From: Dryococelus australis
Lineage: Eukaryota > Arthropoda > Insecta > Phasmatodea > Phasmatidae
Assembly (NCBI GenBank): GCA_029891345.1
Contig: CM057009.1
Span: 289,612,966-289,676,965 of the forward strand
DNA: 64,000 nucleotides
Direction of reading: 5' to 3'
Shown: piece after piece, positions 12,115 to 21,739 of the stretch
Layout: each line of letters opens with the position of its first letter
Position numbering within the stretch: position 1 is the stretch's first letter
Notes under the pieces: model-generated
Databases searched by the model: none
What the model was told of the DNA's origin: nothing
Seen by the model: the letters and a program-made list of their open reading frames with translations, nothing else
Position numbers and translations under genes: made by a program

Positions 12115-12717
12115 AGGTGATATTCCAAATTTTTTTTATTTGGTTATCTGAAAGAGCTTTCTAATAGTGCCCTCTCAATGCAGTTATTAGTTGTCAAATT
12201 ATTATAGTTTTCAAAATATAACACTCTAAAGTCTTAATTTGCCTAATTCTGCAGCATACTAGGCTTTACCGATAGATTTTTTTTCCCCAGTCAAATTGCG
12301 TTAGTGCAGTCTTTATGGTGTGCACAACATACTGATTAAGCATGAGTGCGATTTATAAACAGGTGAGCGAGTATTGGCACTCTGGATTTTGTTGAAAATA
12401 TGTGTCAGACTTGTCATAAATATTTGTTTGTTCATTTTAGCGCAACTGTTAACATTCATTTATTAAATAGCTTAAATGATAAACTGTAGAGGAAAAGTTG
12501 TTTTTGTTCCTTTCGTAGCCTGTAACACAAATGCAGTATGCCGCGCTTAGACTCTAATTCAACACTTTGAACCTGACTATAACACTCTTGTGTCGGGATT
12601 TGAGTGTCATGTAGCGAAAGCTACAATGGTTTGTCAACAAACAACTGCGTTAAGGGGGCACTATTCGAAACCTCTCTCAAATAACCAAATTCCAAAAATA
12701 TGAGGAAAATATCACCT
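12115..12717. mobile_element. MITE with about 70-bp terminal inverted repeats
   Basis: The left end begins AGGTGATATTCCAAATTTTT and the right end is its inverted relative (GGAAAATATCACCT). Both arms then share TTTGGTTAT.TGA.AGAG.TTTC.AATAGTGCCC in inverted orientation for about 70 bp. The 600-bp interior holds no long open frame. It is a non-autonomous inverted-repeat element; I saw no second copy in the window. Confidence 0.75.
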
Positions 12718-12960
12718 CAACGTCTCGTTGACGGCGAGGTCGTTTGAGATGGAGCAAGTAACTCAGGAAAGCAGAAGCCGGGAAGGAATTGACGACGCCC
12801 TGCAGTGAGGAACCATAACAGCATTCACCTGGACTTATTTTGAGAAACCATGGAAGACATAAATCAGAGTGGTCGGACTGGGAATCGAATACATGTCCTC
12901 CGGAGTGCGAGTCCGCAGGTTTACCAATACACCATCAGGCTCAGTAAGTCTGTCGAGGAG
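12718..12960 (-). mobile_element. tRNA-derived SINE, minus strand
   Basis: On the minus strand, reading from about 12,955, a tRNA-like head carries an A-box-like GATGGTGTATTGGTAAACC and a B-box-like TATTCGATTCCC followed by CCGACCAC. The body runs through ATTCCTTCCCGGCTTCTG and CTCGCCGTCAACGAGACG, a layout I associate with arthropod tRNA SINEs. It would be transcribed by RNA polymerase III and moved by LINE machinery. It abuts the right end of the preceding MITE. Confidence 0.7.
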
Positions 12961-13262
12961 TCAGGAAAGCTAGCTCTTTGATATAGCGCTATACTTAGTT
13001 ACATTATGTTTATAAATGTACTGATTCATGTCCGTCGAAATTGCTTTAACTTTGTGTCAGGATTTTTTTTTTCGGATAAAGAGTTTGTGTTTTAAAAAGC
13101 TTCATTTTCACACGACTGACGTTTGGTGATGATGGTTCCATGTCATGGCTACTCTAATAATTTGCATATATGCGAAGGACACACGGTGGGTGTAAATAAA
13201 AAAAAAATAGACGCGATTTTAAAGGGTGTCCAAGTAATCGCGGAAATGGCATAATATAACAA
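12961..13262. other. Unassigned spacer
   Basis: A+T-rich spacer between the SINE and the next element; nothing recognised. Confidence 0.5.
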
Positions 13263-13920
13263 CACAAACTAAATCTGAATCAGTGAGAATTTCATTGCTT
13301 CAATAAGTCAAACGTATCTGACTGATACAACATTCACCTCAGTGAATTTAACTGATGAACTAGTGAAAAAATTCCATATTTCCTTAACTAATTGATTCGG
13401 TGATATTCCCCACTGATATGTCAGTCATTTTTTCCACTGTTTTCTCAGTGGTTTATTTTTCGACTGATGGACCAGTGAAACATCTGAGCAACTTGCTCCG
13501 TCTCTGATTATTTTTGACTGATGTATCAGTGGAACTGCGTGTAAAAATGACCGTCGAACATCGTTTAAAAATGGCCGCTAAACAACGTGTATCAAGTGGA
13601 GTGGCAACGAATAAAAAATAAAAACTAATACAAAATAATTTATAAAATGTATGTTTCGTCTTTCAAAACGCCATTTTGCAAGGCAATAGAACACTAAGCC
13701 TTTCATTCCGTTTTTACGTCTTTCTTTTCGATTCCATGTAATCGTCACATCGCGCTTTTTGAAGGTTTAAACTACATTTAATGTGATGAAGGGAGTGCAC
13801 ACACGTATACGATTCCTTCTAATAATTTTACGGTACCAATCAAACCAAACACTATAACTATGAGTATACAACTTCAAACTACGCGATTTCACAGTGGAAC
13901 CTTAATTTTCTTATTGCAAT

Positions 13921-14200
13921 TATGGCGTGGTAGCTCAAGTGCTTTGACCTCGTAGCTTAGGGGTAGAGTGGCCGACTTGTAGTCTGAGGGTCGCGGGTTC
14001 GTGCCCCGGTGCCTCCGACGTGGCAGATGCTCAGCTCGATTGTCGCACTGGGAATTCGTCAACAAGTCGGTCTCACTAGAGCTTCGTCGACGTCAAAATG
14101 TCACAACAACGTCAAATGAAAGGTTAAAAGAAAAAAAAGATGGCAAACAACTGCCTTGAGGTGAAGGGTGCGCGAGTTTAATCCCGGCCACCTGCGAATT
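13921..14200 (+). mobile_element. Older SINE-like sequence split by a younger SINE
   Basis: When 13,948-14,147 and one target copy are removed, GTGGTAGCTCAAGTGCTT joins GAGGTGAAGGGTGCGCGAGT and then TTAATCCCGGCCACC. This gives an A-box-like and a B-box-like motif in tRNA spacing. It looks like the head of an older SINE that served as the insertion site. Confidence 0.4.
13948..14147 (+). mobile_element. tRNA-derived SINE with target-site duplication
   Basis: The pol III A-box matches TAGCTTAGGGG at 13,953-13,963 and the B-box matches GGGTTCGTGCC at 13,995-14,005. A body of about 100 bp and a purine-rich tail (AAAAGAAAAAAAAGATGG) follow. The element is flanked by a diverged 12-bp direct repeat (CAAGTGCTTTGA at 13,936 and CAACTGCCTTGA at 14,148, 10 of 12 matching), as expected of LINE-mediated insertion. 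Confidence 0.75.
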
Positions 14201-14508
14201 TTGTTTAACTTTCTTAAACTACGGTAAATTGCTGAATATAAATAGTAAACCATTATCGTAAATATGATTTTATTTCTCGTAATTATTAGCCTACATTAAA
14301 TAAAATCAATATTTAATACGCCACTGTAGTCGGCCGTCACTTATTCGATAAGTGAAATTATTTCACATCGCTAATTCAAACTGTGAGATTTTTTTCACTG
14401 AAACAATCAATGGTTTTCCGCTGGTTCTAAGTGGAGCGATTTTTACTGATTAAAGTAGCTGAATTTCACTGCGAATCAGTGGTTTCCCATTGATTCGAAT
14501 TTAGAGTG

Positions 14509-14860
14509 CCCGTGTCTCTCCACGGAGCTGAAGAGTCTTGGAGCTTTCAGCTTATTGGGAAGGTATGCAAAAATATGCTACCTCGCTCTCATCCTCTCGC
14601 CCGCACGAAGACCACGCTCGATAAATGTGACGACGCCATCGTAAAGCAGCCGCCGGGAAAACGGGATGAGATCCTCCTATGTCCAGCTCCGCCCGCACCT
14701 CTCCGAAACACTGCAGCTTCAAGGATACGTTCGGGAGACGCACTCCGGTTGAAGGTGTTCAGCGGACATAACTCTGAATTATAGGTATCTAGGAAATAAC
14801 ACTGCTGACCATAAAAAAATTGCAGCATCAAAAGAGACGTGAGTTCTCAGAACCCGTTAT
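14509..14860. other. Unassigned, locally GC-richer segment
   Basis: Three overlapping open frames of 60-92 codons occur on both strands (14,506-14,831). None carries a motif I recognise and none has a partner exon. The segment may be a fragment of a degraded transposon. Confidence 0.4.
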
Positions 14861-16605
14861 ACACAGGTGACATTGGTTAGTCTTGTAGTTGGACATAACG
14901 TACAGAACATGGGGAAATAAGTACCGCGTGGTCCCGTGACGGGCGGCAATAACCGCTGCTACACGACGCGACATTGACAGGGAAAGATATTGAAGGCTGT
15001 TCACGATAAAGTGAGCACTTTTGAAATCAACCTTAGAAAACGTCGCTGCCCCTGCCTGCTCATGTTTTAACGGGCATACTGAGTGGCATGCAACTAGGAA
15101 AATTAGTAGCGATGGGTATAAAGTATTTCTATATGTTACGTCGAATAAAAAGTGTTAGGTAACCATTTGTGATAATATAAATTATTTCTTACACTTTCGA
15201 TTTTTTTTAACGCCTCAGTTTGTAAAGATTATCGGATTTATAAAAAGTTTACTTTTCTAGTAATTTCACAGTTCCACTTGAACGATGCATAAATAAAGTG
15301 ATGATGTCCATTACAATTATAATTTTACATCAGGTGGAAGAGTACACAGCGTGCGTACAAGTAGATCGAAAGCTGGGCTTTCAAAAGTGCTCATTTTATC
15401 GTGAAGAGCCTATAGAAGTCCGTCTGGGGTATTTCCATCCATGCTGTTTAGATATGTGCCCAATGTTCATCCCTTGTGTCCGCGGGCGTCCTGTGTCAGA
15501 TCAGTCGTTATCCGAGCACGGAGCACACTTAACGATGGACGAGAGATCTGGTGATCGCACAGGCCAAGAAAGCAGTGAGACATGGTCGTCATCGTGTACA
15601 GTCGGACAACGTGTGTCACATTGTTACAGACCATGCCTTCTGGCCGTAATTGAAATGAAGGGCTAGGGGGGTTTATGGTTGAGATTCATGATGGCGTACT
15701 GTAGCCAGAGGTATGGCTAAGGGGTAGTTTGACGGAAGACTATCTGGAATAAAGCCGGGTTATTATTGTAACAACTGTCATTATATAAGCACAAGCAAGC
15801 TAAACTGAAAGAGCAGAGGGGGCAGAGTTTTTTTTAACTCTTAATTAAGTGTTTAAAATAGAACCATAACCAAGTTATTGAATGATCGGGATTTGTCCCA
15901 TCTTGTGTTGAGTCCCGAAGCTGTTGTACTAATGCGGGGTTACGGCACAGCAAGCCCCTGGGTTCCTCCATTCTGGTCGGCGTCACTACGGAGAAATACG
16001 CCGCCTGCCACCCAGTAACGCCAGATATTCGCATCGCATGTTGCAATCCGCCCTGCTTCCTGTTTGGTAGTGGGGGTTCCTGCTCACCAGCGTTTGGCGA
16101 GGCACGCCCCGTTTGCAGCAACCACCTTCCTGATTTGTACTTAAGTGATAGGGCGGTCTCAGGCGACGACGTAATTGAAGGCGCGTTCACGCCAACATAA
16201 CAACTTGCAGTCTCACATTGTCCTGTTGATACAATACAAAGCGCCAGGCTGGCACTGAAGGTGGGGGACAAAACCGTGCTCCAACACCTCCGCGGTGCAA
16301 CAGTTTCTGGTCGGCGTGCCAGCATTGCGGACTAGGCGCGAGCGGTACGTGAATCCGACGGCACCCCATACCATTACTCCAGGCGCTGGGTTGGCACGAC
16401 GATGCATAATGGAGGACTCGGCCAGGCATGCACCTTGATGCCGCCGTAAATATGTGCGGCTATCGCGGTGCTGCAAGCAGAACTGGGATTTCTCGGAGAA
16501 GGCGGTGGAATGCAATTCGTCTCCCCAGACCGTTGTTCAATGTACTATTGCAGCCACAGACACCTGTGGGGAGCAGTCAGTGGCAGCTACAGTAATGGGC
16601 GCCTA
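14860..16605 (-). pseudogene. Degraded Tc1-like transposase element carrying a MITE
   Basis: On the minus strand, 16,515-15,840 encodes broken pieces of a Tc1/mariner-type DDE transposase in shifting frames. Visible pieces are SEKSQFCLQHRD (around the first catalytic acidic residue, here degenerate), PGVMVWGAVGFTYRSRLV, LYQQDNVRL (second catalytic Asp) and, after frameshifts, PALVQQLRDSTQDG near the C-terminus. The promoter-distal part (14,860-14,993 and 15,412-15,780) reads as non-coding transposon sequence split by a family A MITE. The upstream end is cut by the CACT element at 16,606. It cannot make active enzyme. Confidence 0.7.
14994..15411. mobile_element. MITE family A, copy 2, inside the Tc1-like relic
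   Basis: The ends AGGCTGTTCACGATAAAGTG and CATTTTATCGTGAAGAGCCT are inverted relatives of the family A termini. The interior is in the opposite orientation to copy 1 (it reads CTGAGTGGCATGC...TTTACATCAGGTGGAAGAG). It interrupts the Tc1-like relic, so it inserted later. Confidence 0.85.
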
Positions 16606-17356
16606 CACTGAGAGAAAATCGAACAAAATATTTTCTTGTATAGGGCCAAATATATATTTAGATGCCATAACAAAATATATTTTTGAGGAAACAAAATTTG
16701 AAAAGTAACAAAATTACTTTTGTTTGTATGACAAAATATGTTTGAATAAACAACATCTCTGTGATGGGCCAAAAAAATGAGACTGTTAACTAAATATTTT
16801 GTTGAATCAACTGTATATATTTGTTTGGCCACTCATTTGCTGCCTTCGTTCGATAATACAGCTCGAGAGTTAGTATTTTTTGTGACAATTAGGATAGTAA
16901 CCCGGTTTTTACTGCATATATTGATGCTTAACAATCGTATAATCACATTAATAAAACAATACATCAAGAAACTGACAAGTGAAGCTGTAAAACTTGAAAT
17001 ATTTGTTAACAAACGTTGCCCAATATTTGCAATAAATCTATATAAATACTTTCCGCTGTCACCAGTTGACACATTAGCTGAGATAACTAAGGCATAGCGC
17101 TCGGACGCAGGTGATCCAAGTTCGTAACTCGGACGAATTTTTAAGATTGTTTTACACCGGCCCAAACTGTTTAATTTACGTGTAGCCAAACAAATCTTCA
17201 GTTGTACCAGCCAAATCTTACAGTTTGGGGCAAACAAATGAGAAGAACAAAATAATTTGGTTTCAGCAACAAAATATTTCATTGCCCCTATAGAAACAAA
17301 TAATTTGGTTGCACTCAACAAATCTTGTTTGATTTAGCAAAACCTTTTTCTCAGTG
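16606..17356. mobile_element. CACTGAG-ended inverted-repeat element with ACAAAAT motifs
   Basis: The left end reads CACTGAGAGAAAATCGAACA and the right end TAGCAAAACCTTTTTCTCAG followed by TG. Subterminal DNA on both sides holds many (A)ACAAAAT(A)TTT copies (left 16,620-16,800; right 17,160-17,345, partly inverted). The 750-bp interior encodes nothing recognised. The CACTG ends resemble Chapaev/CMC or Transib-type elements, but the target duplication is unclear. Confidence 0.65.
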
Positions 17357-18287
17357 TGTACAAGATTCCCTGAAGATGCAGGCCCATAAAAAACTTAAAT
17401 ATTTACTGTACCTCTACCACACTCAAAAAGTGAGTTAACCTTAAAATAATAAAACTTTAAATATCTCAAAATATGTAAGATTTAGAGCGACACGGGTGAA
17501 GTTTAACCACTTTAGAAACGCCATTATTGGGTATCAAAATTACAATAGAGCAATAAAATCATATATCTACATGCTGATATAAATGAAATTTTTTTTTTTT
17601 ATAAATTAAAGGCAAATGCACTAAAATATGGTATAGTATATATTACGTAAGAGTGATTAATATAAAATATAAAGAATGAGAAGCTCTTAGGTTCACTGTT
17701 GGCATATTTTGTATGCATAGAGCATGTATCTGTATATTAAAGGCATATTCATTTCCGTGAATAGACGGACATTTTTAACAGTTCACATTAGAGGTCTCAA
17801 ATGTTCAAAGAGAGCTCCTCAAAACAACCTGAATAATTGGCCACGATGAGAGAACCGAAATTTACGCTGCAGCACCGAAAGTTACTTTGCTTAACGGAAT
17901 AACAGGAATTAATCAAAACGCAGGATTTGTTGACAAACACGATGGGTTGTTGAAGGGGGGGGGGGGGGGAGCTCCGTTCTGTCGTTCGGCTGGATCGCGC
18001 TTTGATGTGTCTTCCTCAGAAACGGATGAGCACATCGAATGGTACTATTGATGTTCCTCGCATCACACCGCCGGATTAACCTCTGAATATTTGCGGTTAG
18101 GAAGTGAGACCATCGTACCTGCGGCAGTATTTGAGGCGCATTGCTGATATTGCTCACCGCTCTCTCAACGGCGTCCGCGTCGCCCAAGTTAATAAACAGT
18201 TCAAACCCAGCATAAACAATCGTGTTTAAGCTACTGGTAGTAAACTTGCTAAATTTTGATAGTCCTTCTCGGGGTTTTTCTTTGTGC
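17357..18287. other. Unassigned A+T-rich DNA with a 15-base G run
   Basis: No repeat match was found. Fifteen consecutive G occur at 17,955-17,969. The minus frame at 17,909-18,298 (129 codons) crosses this run and has no recognisable domain; it is not supported as a gene. Confidence 0.45.
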
Positions 18288-18709
18288 AGGCTATTCACTG
18301 TAAAATGAGCACTTTTGGAATCCCTGTTTAAGATCTGTTTGTATGTTTGTTGTGTAGTATTCCATCTTACGTAAGATTAACATTGTAATGGGCCTCGTCA
18401 CTTTATTCATGCGTCGGTCAAGTCAAGCTATGAAATTATTTGAAAAGTTAACATTTTACTAATCGGCTCATTTTTACACTTCGATGCATTAAAAAATAAC
18501 AGAAAGTGACAGAAATGATTTAAGTTATCAGAAGTAGATAGACCTAACTACTTTCATTCGACATTAAGATATGGAACTACTTCCGATCCATCGTCACCAA
18601 GTTAACTGGGCACATATCATTCAATGCGCCCGTTAAAATATATTCAGGAAGGGCAGTGACTTTTTTCTAAGGTTGATTTTAAATGTGCTCACTTAATCGT
18701 GTACAGCCT
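18288..18709. mobile_element. MITE family A, copy 3
   Basis: The left end AGGCTATTCACTGTAAAATG and right end CACTTAATCGTGTACAGCCT form the family termini. The interior keeps the family signatures ATGGGCCTCGTCACTTTATT, CACTTCGATGCATTAAAAAA and GTTAACTGGGCACATATCAT. Confidence 0.85.
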
Positions 18710-18734
18710 TTACGCCCGTGCTATCACATATATA

Positions 18735-19420
18735 ATTAATACCATCACGGGCCTGATTGCTTTGTTCATCCGTCGGTCAAGAGAATTTGAAAAATTGTTA
18801 GAAAAAGTAAACTATTTTTACAAATTTGCTCATTATCACGTTTGCGTTCATTAAAAAAATTAAACTAAATAGAAAAAATTTGGATTCACAAATATTTACC
18901 TTACACTTTTAATTCGACGTGAATACATGGTACTATTTTCTCTTCCTCGTAACCAACTTTACTGGACGCAGTGGCCTCGTTGGTTGAGCGGATATACTTA
19001 TTTTTTTATTTATTTACATAACCCTGCTTAGCAGTACAGCCATGCAGGATGTCCAATTCTGTCATGACTACTACGATTTAACAAACAGCATATTAATTGT
19101 ATAGATTCACAATTTTTTTTGTCGGAGGGAGGTTAGACTGCTCGCTTCCCACCAAGGCGAACCATATTCAATCCCCTGCTGGGCCACTCCCGGTTTTCGC
19201 AAGTGGGAACCATGCCGCAAGACGCAGCTGATCGGCGGTTTTGTTTCGGGGATATGCCATTTCCCCCGCCCTTACATTCCGGCTCTGCTCCATTCTCATC
19301 TCATTTGACCCTCATCGGCTCTCAAGACCTCGTTGTTAAGCGCTGCCCAAATCTCTCAACTTAACTTTACTGGGCGCATGCCAGTCAGTTGCCAGATAAA
19401 TACCGCGTGTTTCTAAAACA
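18735..19420. mobile_element. MITE family A, partial copy interrupted by a SINE
   Basis: The sequence continues the family A pattern (GGGCCTGATTGCTTTGTTCA, GTCGGTCAAG, TACCAACTTTACTGG) without a left end, so it is truncated and lies in tandem after copy 3. At 18,965 it is broken by a SINE, and the pattern resumes at 19,363 (AACTTTACTGGGCGCATGCC). The right terminus is not recognisable. Confidence 0.7.
18966..19362 (+). mobile_element. tRNA-derived SINE with perfect 11-bp target-site duplication
   Basis: AACTTTACTGG occurs at 18,955-18,965 and again at 19,363-19,373, bracketing the element exactly. The head has an A-box-like TGGCCTCGTTGGTTGAGCGG and, after extra A+T-rich sequence (about 18,998-19,125), GTTAGACTGCTCGCTTCCC, a B-box-like ATTCAATCCCC and CTGGGCCACTCCC. 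The 120 bp between the boxes is too much for a tRNA head, so another insertion probably splits it. The tail ends near CTCGTTGTTAAGCGCTGCCC. Confidence 0.8.
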
Positions 19421-19572
19421 CGCGGAAAAACTTCGTCAGGCAATTACTTATGAAAATATAAGACCAAAATATATGAACATCTTATCCCCGAAAGTGATTA
19501 TTAAGGTAACCATGAGAGTCCAAAATCTAAGTTTTAATGAGTTTAGTTGAAAATATCAGAAACCACTTGAGT

Positions 19573-20350
19573 AGTATGATTTGGCCGATTCTGGAACAGG
19601 AATAATGGAGTCGGATTTTCGGATTATTCGCATGTGATGATATCACAAGCAGAGGTCCAGTCTGAAACGGTCATGTTATTAACCAATTGGCCTGTTTCAC
19701 TCCAAAAATCAAACAAAAAATTAATTATTTCAACAAAAATCATTTTCAATAAAAAAATTAATAAAGAAAAATCTGTAAAGTGGATTCGAAGCTCCTCGAA
19801 GCAAGAGCCGAAAAGTCCTCAGATGATAACGAAAATTATACTCTTAGCAGAATGGGTCCCTTAATCATCAAAGCAATAAAGAAGGATTCGAGGCTCCAAT
19901 CCAGGTCCAGTGAACTGGAGAGGTTAAGCAGATGTGGCCCACTCCCCCGACAAACATTTTGCACCTACCATATCCTCACCCCCTACCTTCAAGACTCCCA
20001 ATCACCACACCCCCTTCACCGATACCACACCCTCCCCACACCCTACATCCCTGGTAATTATTATAAAAATCGAGAAAATCTAAAATATATTTCTCAAAAT
20101 CGAGTAACATATATAATTAGAAGCCTTCCCAGCTTAGTCCCTCCACCCTCACCCTTCAGCACCCTCCTCATACAAAATAAATAATTGGCTTTACATAAAA
20201 AATTATCCTTCTACCCATACCAATCAATTATATCCTCCCATTTGCCACTAAAGTACACCTAATTTTTTTTGCATCTACCATCAGAGAGCTCCCATGTCGT
20301 CAATTTCCAAATTTCTTTGGGGACTAGACTTCCCCCCAAGCATGGAGTAT
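19573..20350 (+). repeat. Polinton terminal inverted repeat, left
   Basis: The outer end begins about AGTATGATTTGGCCGATTCT. It contains GAGTCGGATTTTCGGATTAT, the GATTCGAAGCTCCTCGAAGC tandem-unit region (19,780-19,910), a C-rich section (CCTACCATATCCTCACCCCC) and TTATAAAAATCGAGAAAATC at about 20,062. The inverse of each block appears in the same order at 33,258-34,190 and at 37,080-37,865. The open frames here are not genes. The inner border is set by the inserted Tc1-like element. Confidence 0.85.
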
Positions 20351-20351
20351 G

Positions 20352-21564
20352 TACACACATGAATCACATTATTATGACAACCTGCTAGAATTGCAATCTG
20401 CAGCGAGTACCCATGACATATATGGCCCAAGATGTGGACTGGTGAAGCAAGTATATAATGCGATCGACAGGCTGGCTGAACAAATTGTACTTTCTGCTGT
20501 CATTGGTAAGGGAAGTGATTTAATTGATTTTCAAAAAATATATCATTTGCTTTCAGGCCAAGATAGCAGCATTTCGGAAACAGCAATGTTTCTGAACTGT
20601 TCACGTACCTCTGTGGTAAAGATGTATTGTGAGCGGACGAATGGCTCCATTATGAATAACTGTTGTTGAAACTGCAGATCTCCACATGCCATTGATGTTC
20701 AAGGTGAACGTCGAATATGATGGTGCATGAAGGCCAACCAACAGGCTACAGAGGAACAGCCGACCATCTAAATGAACCAGAATGCATTCAGACACATCTC
20801 TACTACAACAGTTCAATGAATCCTTCTGCGAATATAGCTCTGGAGTAGACAGAGGGTGACTGCGCCCATGTTTACACAGGTGTATCGATGAAAACGATAG
20901 AAGTTTGCTCGACGGTAACACAATTGTACTGCTGCTGATTGGTGATGGGTAGCCTCCAACAGGTCAAGTTTTAAGCTACACAGAATGAATGGACCTCAGT
21001 ATGTCCAGCAAAAAATGTTGGAGAACCTACCTCCTGTATCCGTTTCTGGATGAACACAAGATGGTGGTTGCAGTGTTATGGTCTGCGGAGTGTTTTCTTG
21101 GCATTCTCCATGTCCCACCATCCATGTAGATGATACTTTTGATAGATATGGTTATGAATACATCCTCGGCGATTATGTCCACCCTTCATGATGATTATTA
21201 TTCTTCAGGGAGATGGGAACTTCTAGAATGATAATGAGCCTTGCCATATGGGCAAAAGTGTCCACATTTGGCTGGAAGAGCATGATCAGGACTTCAACGT
21301 TCTTCCCTGGCCTCCAAACAGCCCCAATCTCAATACAATTGAACATCAGTGCACCCACCTAGATCGTCATGTTCGCTGTCTGTCTCCTCTCCCAAGCACA
21401 CTCCAACAGTTGTAGGATGCACAGACAACATGGCTCCAAATACCAGCACAGACCTATCATCCCCTGTCTGTGTAACTGTGAAATCGTCTAGCTGCTGTCC
21501 ATGATGTAATGGTGGTTACTCTGGATACTAGCAGATTGTCATAATAATGTGTTTCGAATGTGTA
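20352..21564 (+). mobile_element. Tc1-like transposon inserted in the Polinton
   Basis: The element (20,354-21,562) is flanked by TA on both sides and has 35-bp terminal inverted repeats sharing CACATTATTATGACAA.CTGCTAG. Inside is a decayed transposase on the plus strand. Its position just inside the Polinton terminal repeat shows that it arrived after the Polinton. Confidence 0.9.
20508..21520 (+). pseudogene. Decayed Tc1-like transposase (DD36E spacing)
   Basis: This is the DNA-binding and DDE cut-and-paste transposase of the element. The N-terminal helix-turn-helix is seen as ISETAMFLNCSRTSVVKMY (about 20,568-20,625). Further on come CSVMVCGVFSWH (about 21,078) and, in one frame, DNEPCHMGKSVHIWLEEHD (Asp codon at 21,230) through to LPWPPNSPNLNTIEH (Glu codon at 21,341). 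That leaves 36 residues between the second Asp and the Glu. Frameshifts and several stops separate these parts, and the first catalytic Asp is not recognisable. It is inactive. Confidence 0.85.
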
Positions 21565-21739
21565 TATAAACATGCTCTACTTTTTTTAATTATCATACAT
21601 TTTAAGTCATTCTTAAATTTAAAAAATTAATAAAACAAAGAAAGCTTAATTAATTTTTTTCAATAAAATTTACTTACAATGTCATGAGGAAACACATAAA
21701 ATCTTGAACAAAAGTTTCCTTATTTATATATGTATAGAC

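Larger units (their letters stand above)
13263..14508. mobile_element. Non-autonomous element with CACT-type ends and ACTGAT motif arrays
   Basis: The left end (CACAAACTAAATCTGAATCA) and the inverted right end (CACTCTAAATTCGAATCAAT) pair imperfectly. Both subterminal regions are filled with variants of ACTGAT-N-ATCAGTG, at about 13,280-13,530 on the left and 14,340-14,495 on the right. The middle carries a nested SINE and no transposase frame. Dense short subterminal motifs are typical of transposase-binding arrays in some DNA transposons; the superfamily cannot be fixed here. Confidence 0.6.

Noticed and set aside
13921..14160. Possible genuine tRNA genes
   Set aside because: A-box and B-box motifs are present but no cloverleaf with paired acceptor stem can be drawn; target duplications and tails show SINEs.
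17909..18298. 129-codon minus-strand frame
   Set aside because: It runs into a 15-base G run and into the left end of a family A MITE.
20601..20921. Minus-strand 106-codon frame in the Tc1-like element
   Set aside because: It is the antisense shadow of the recognisable plus-strand transposase remnant.
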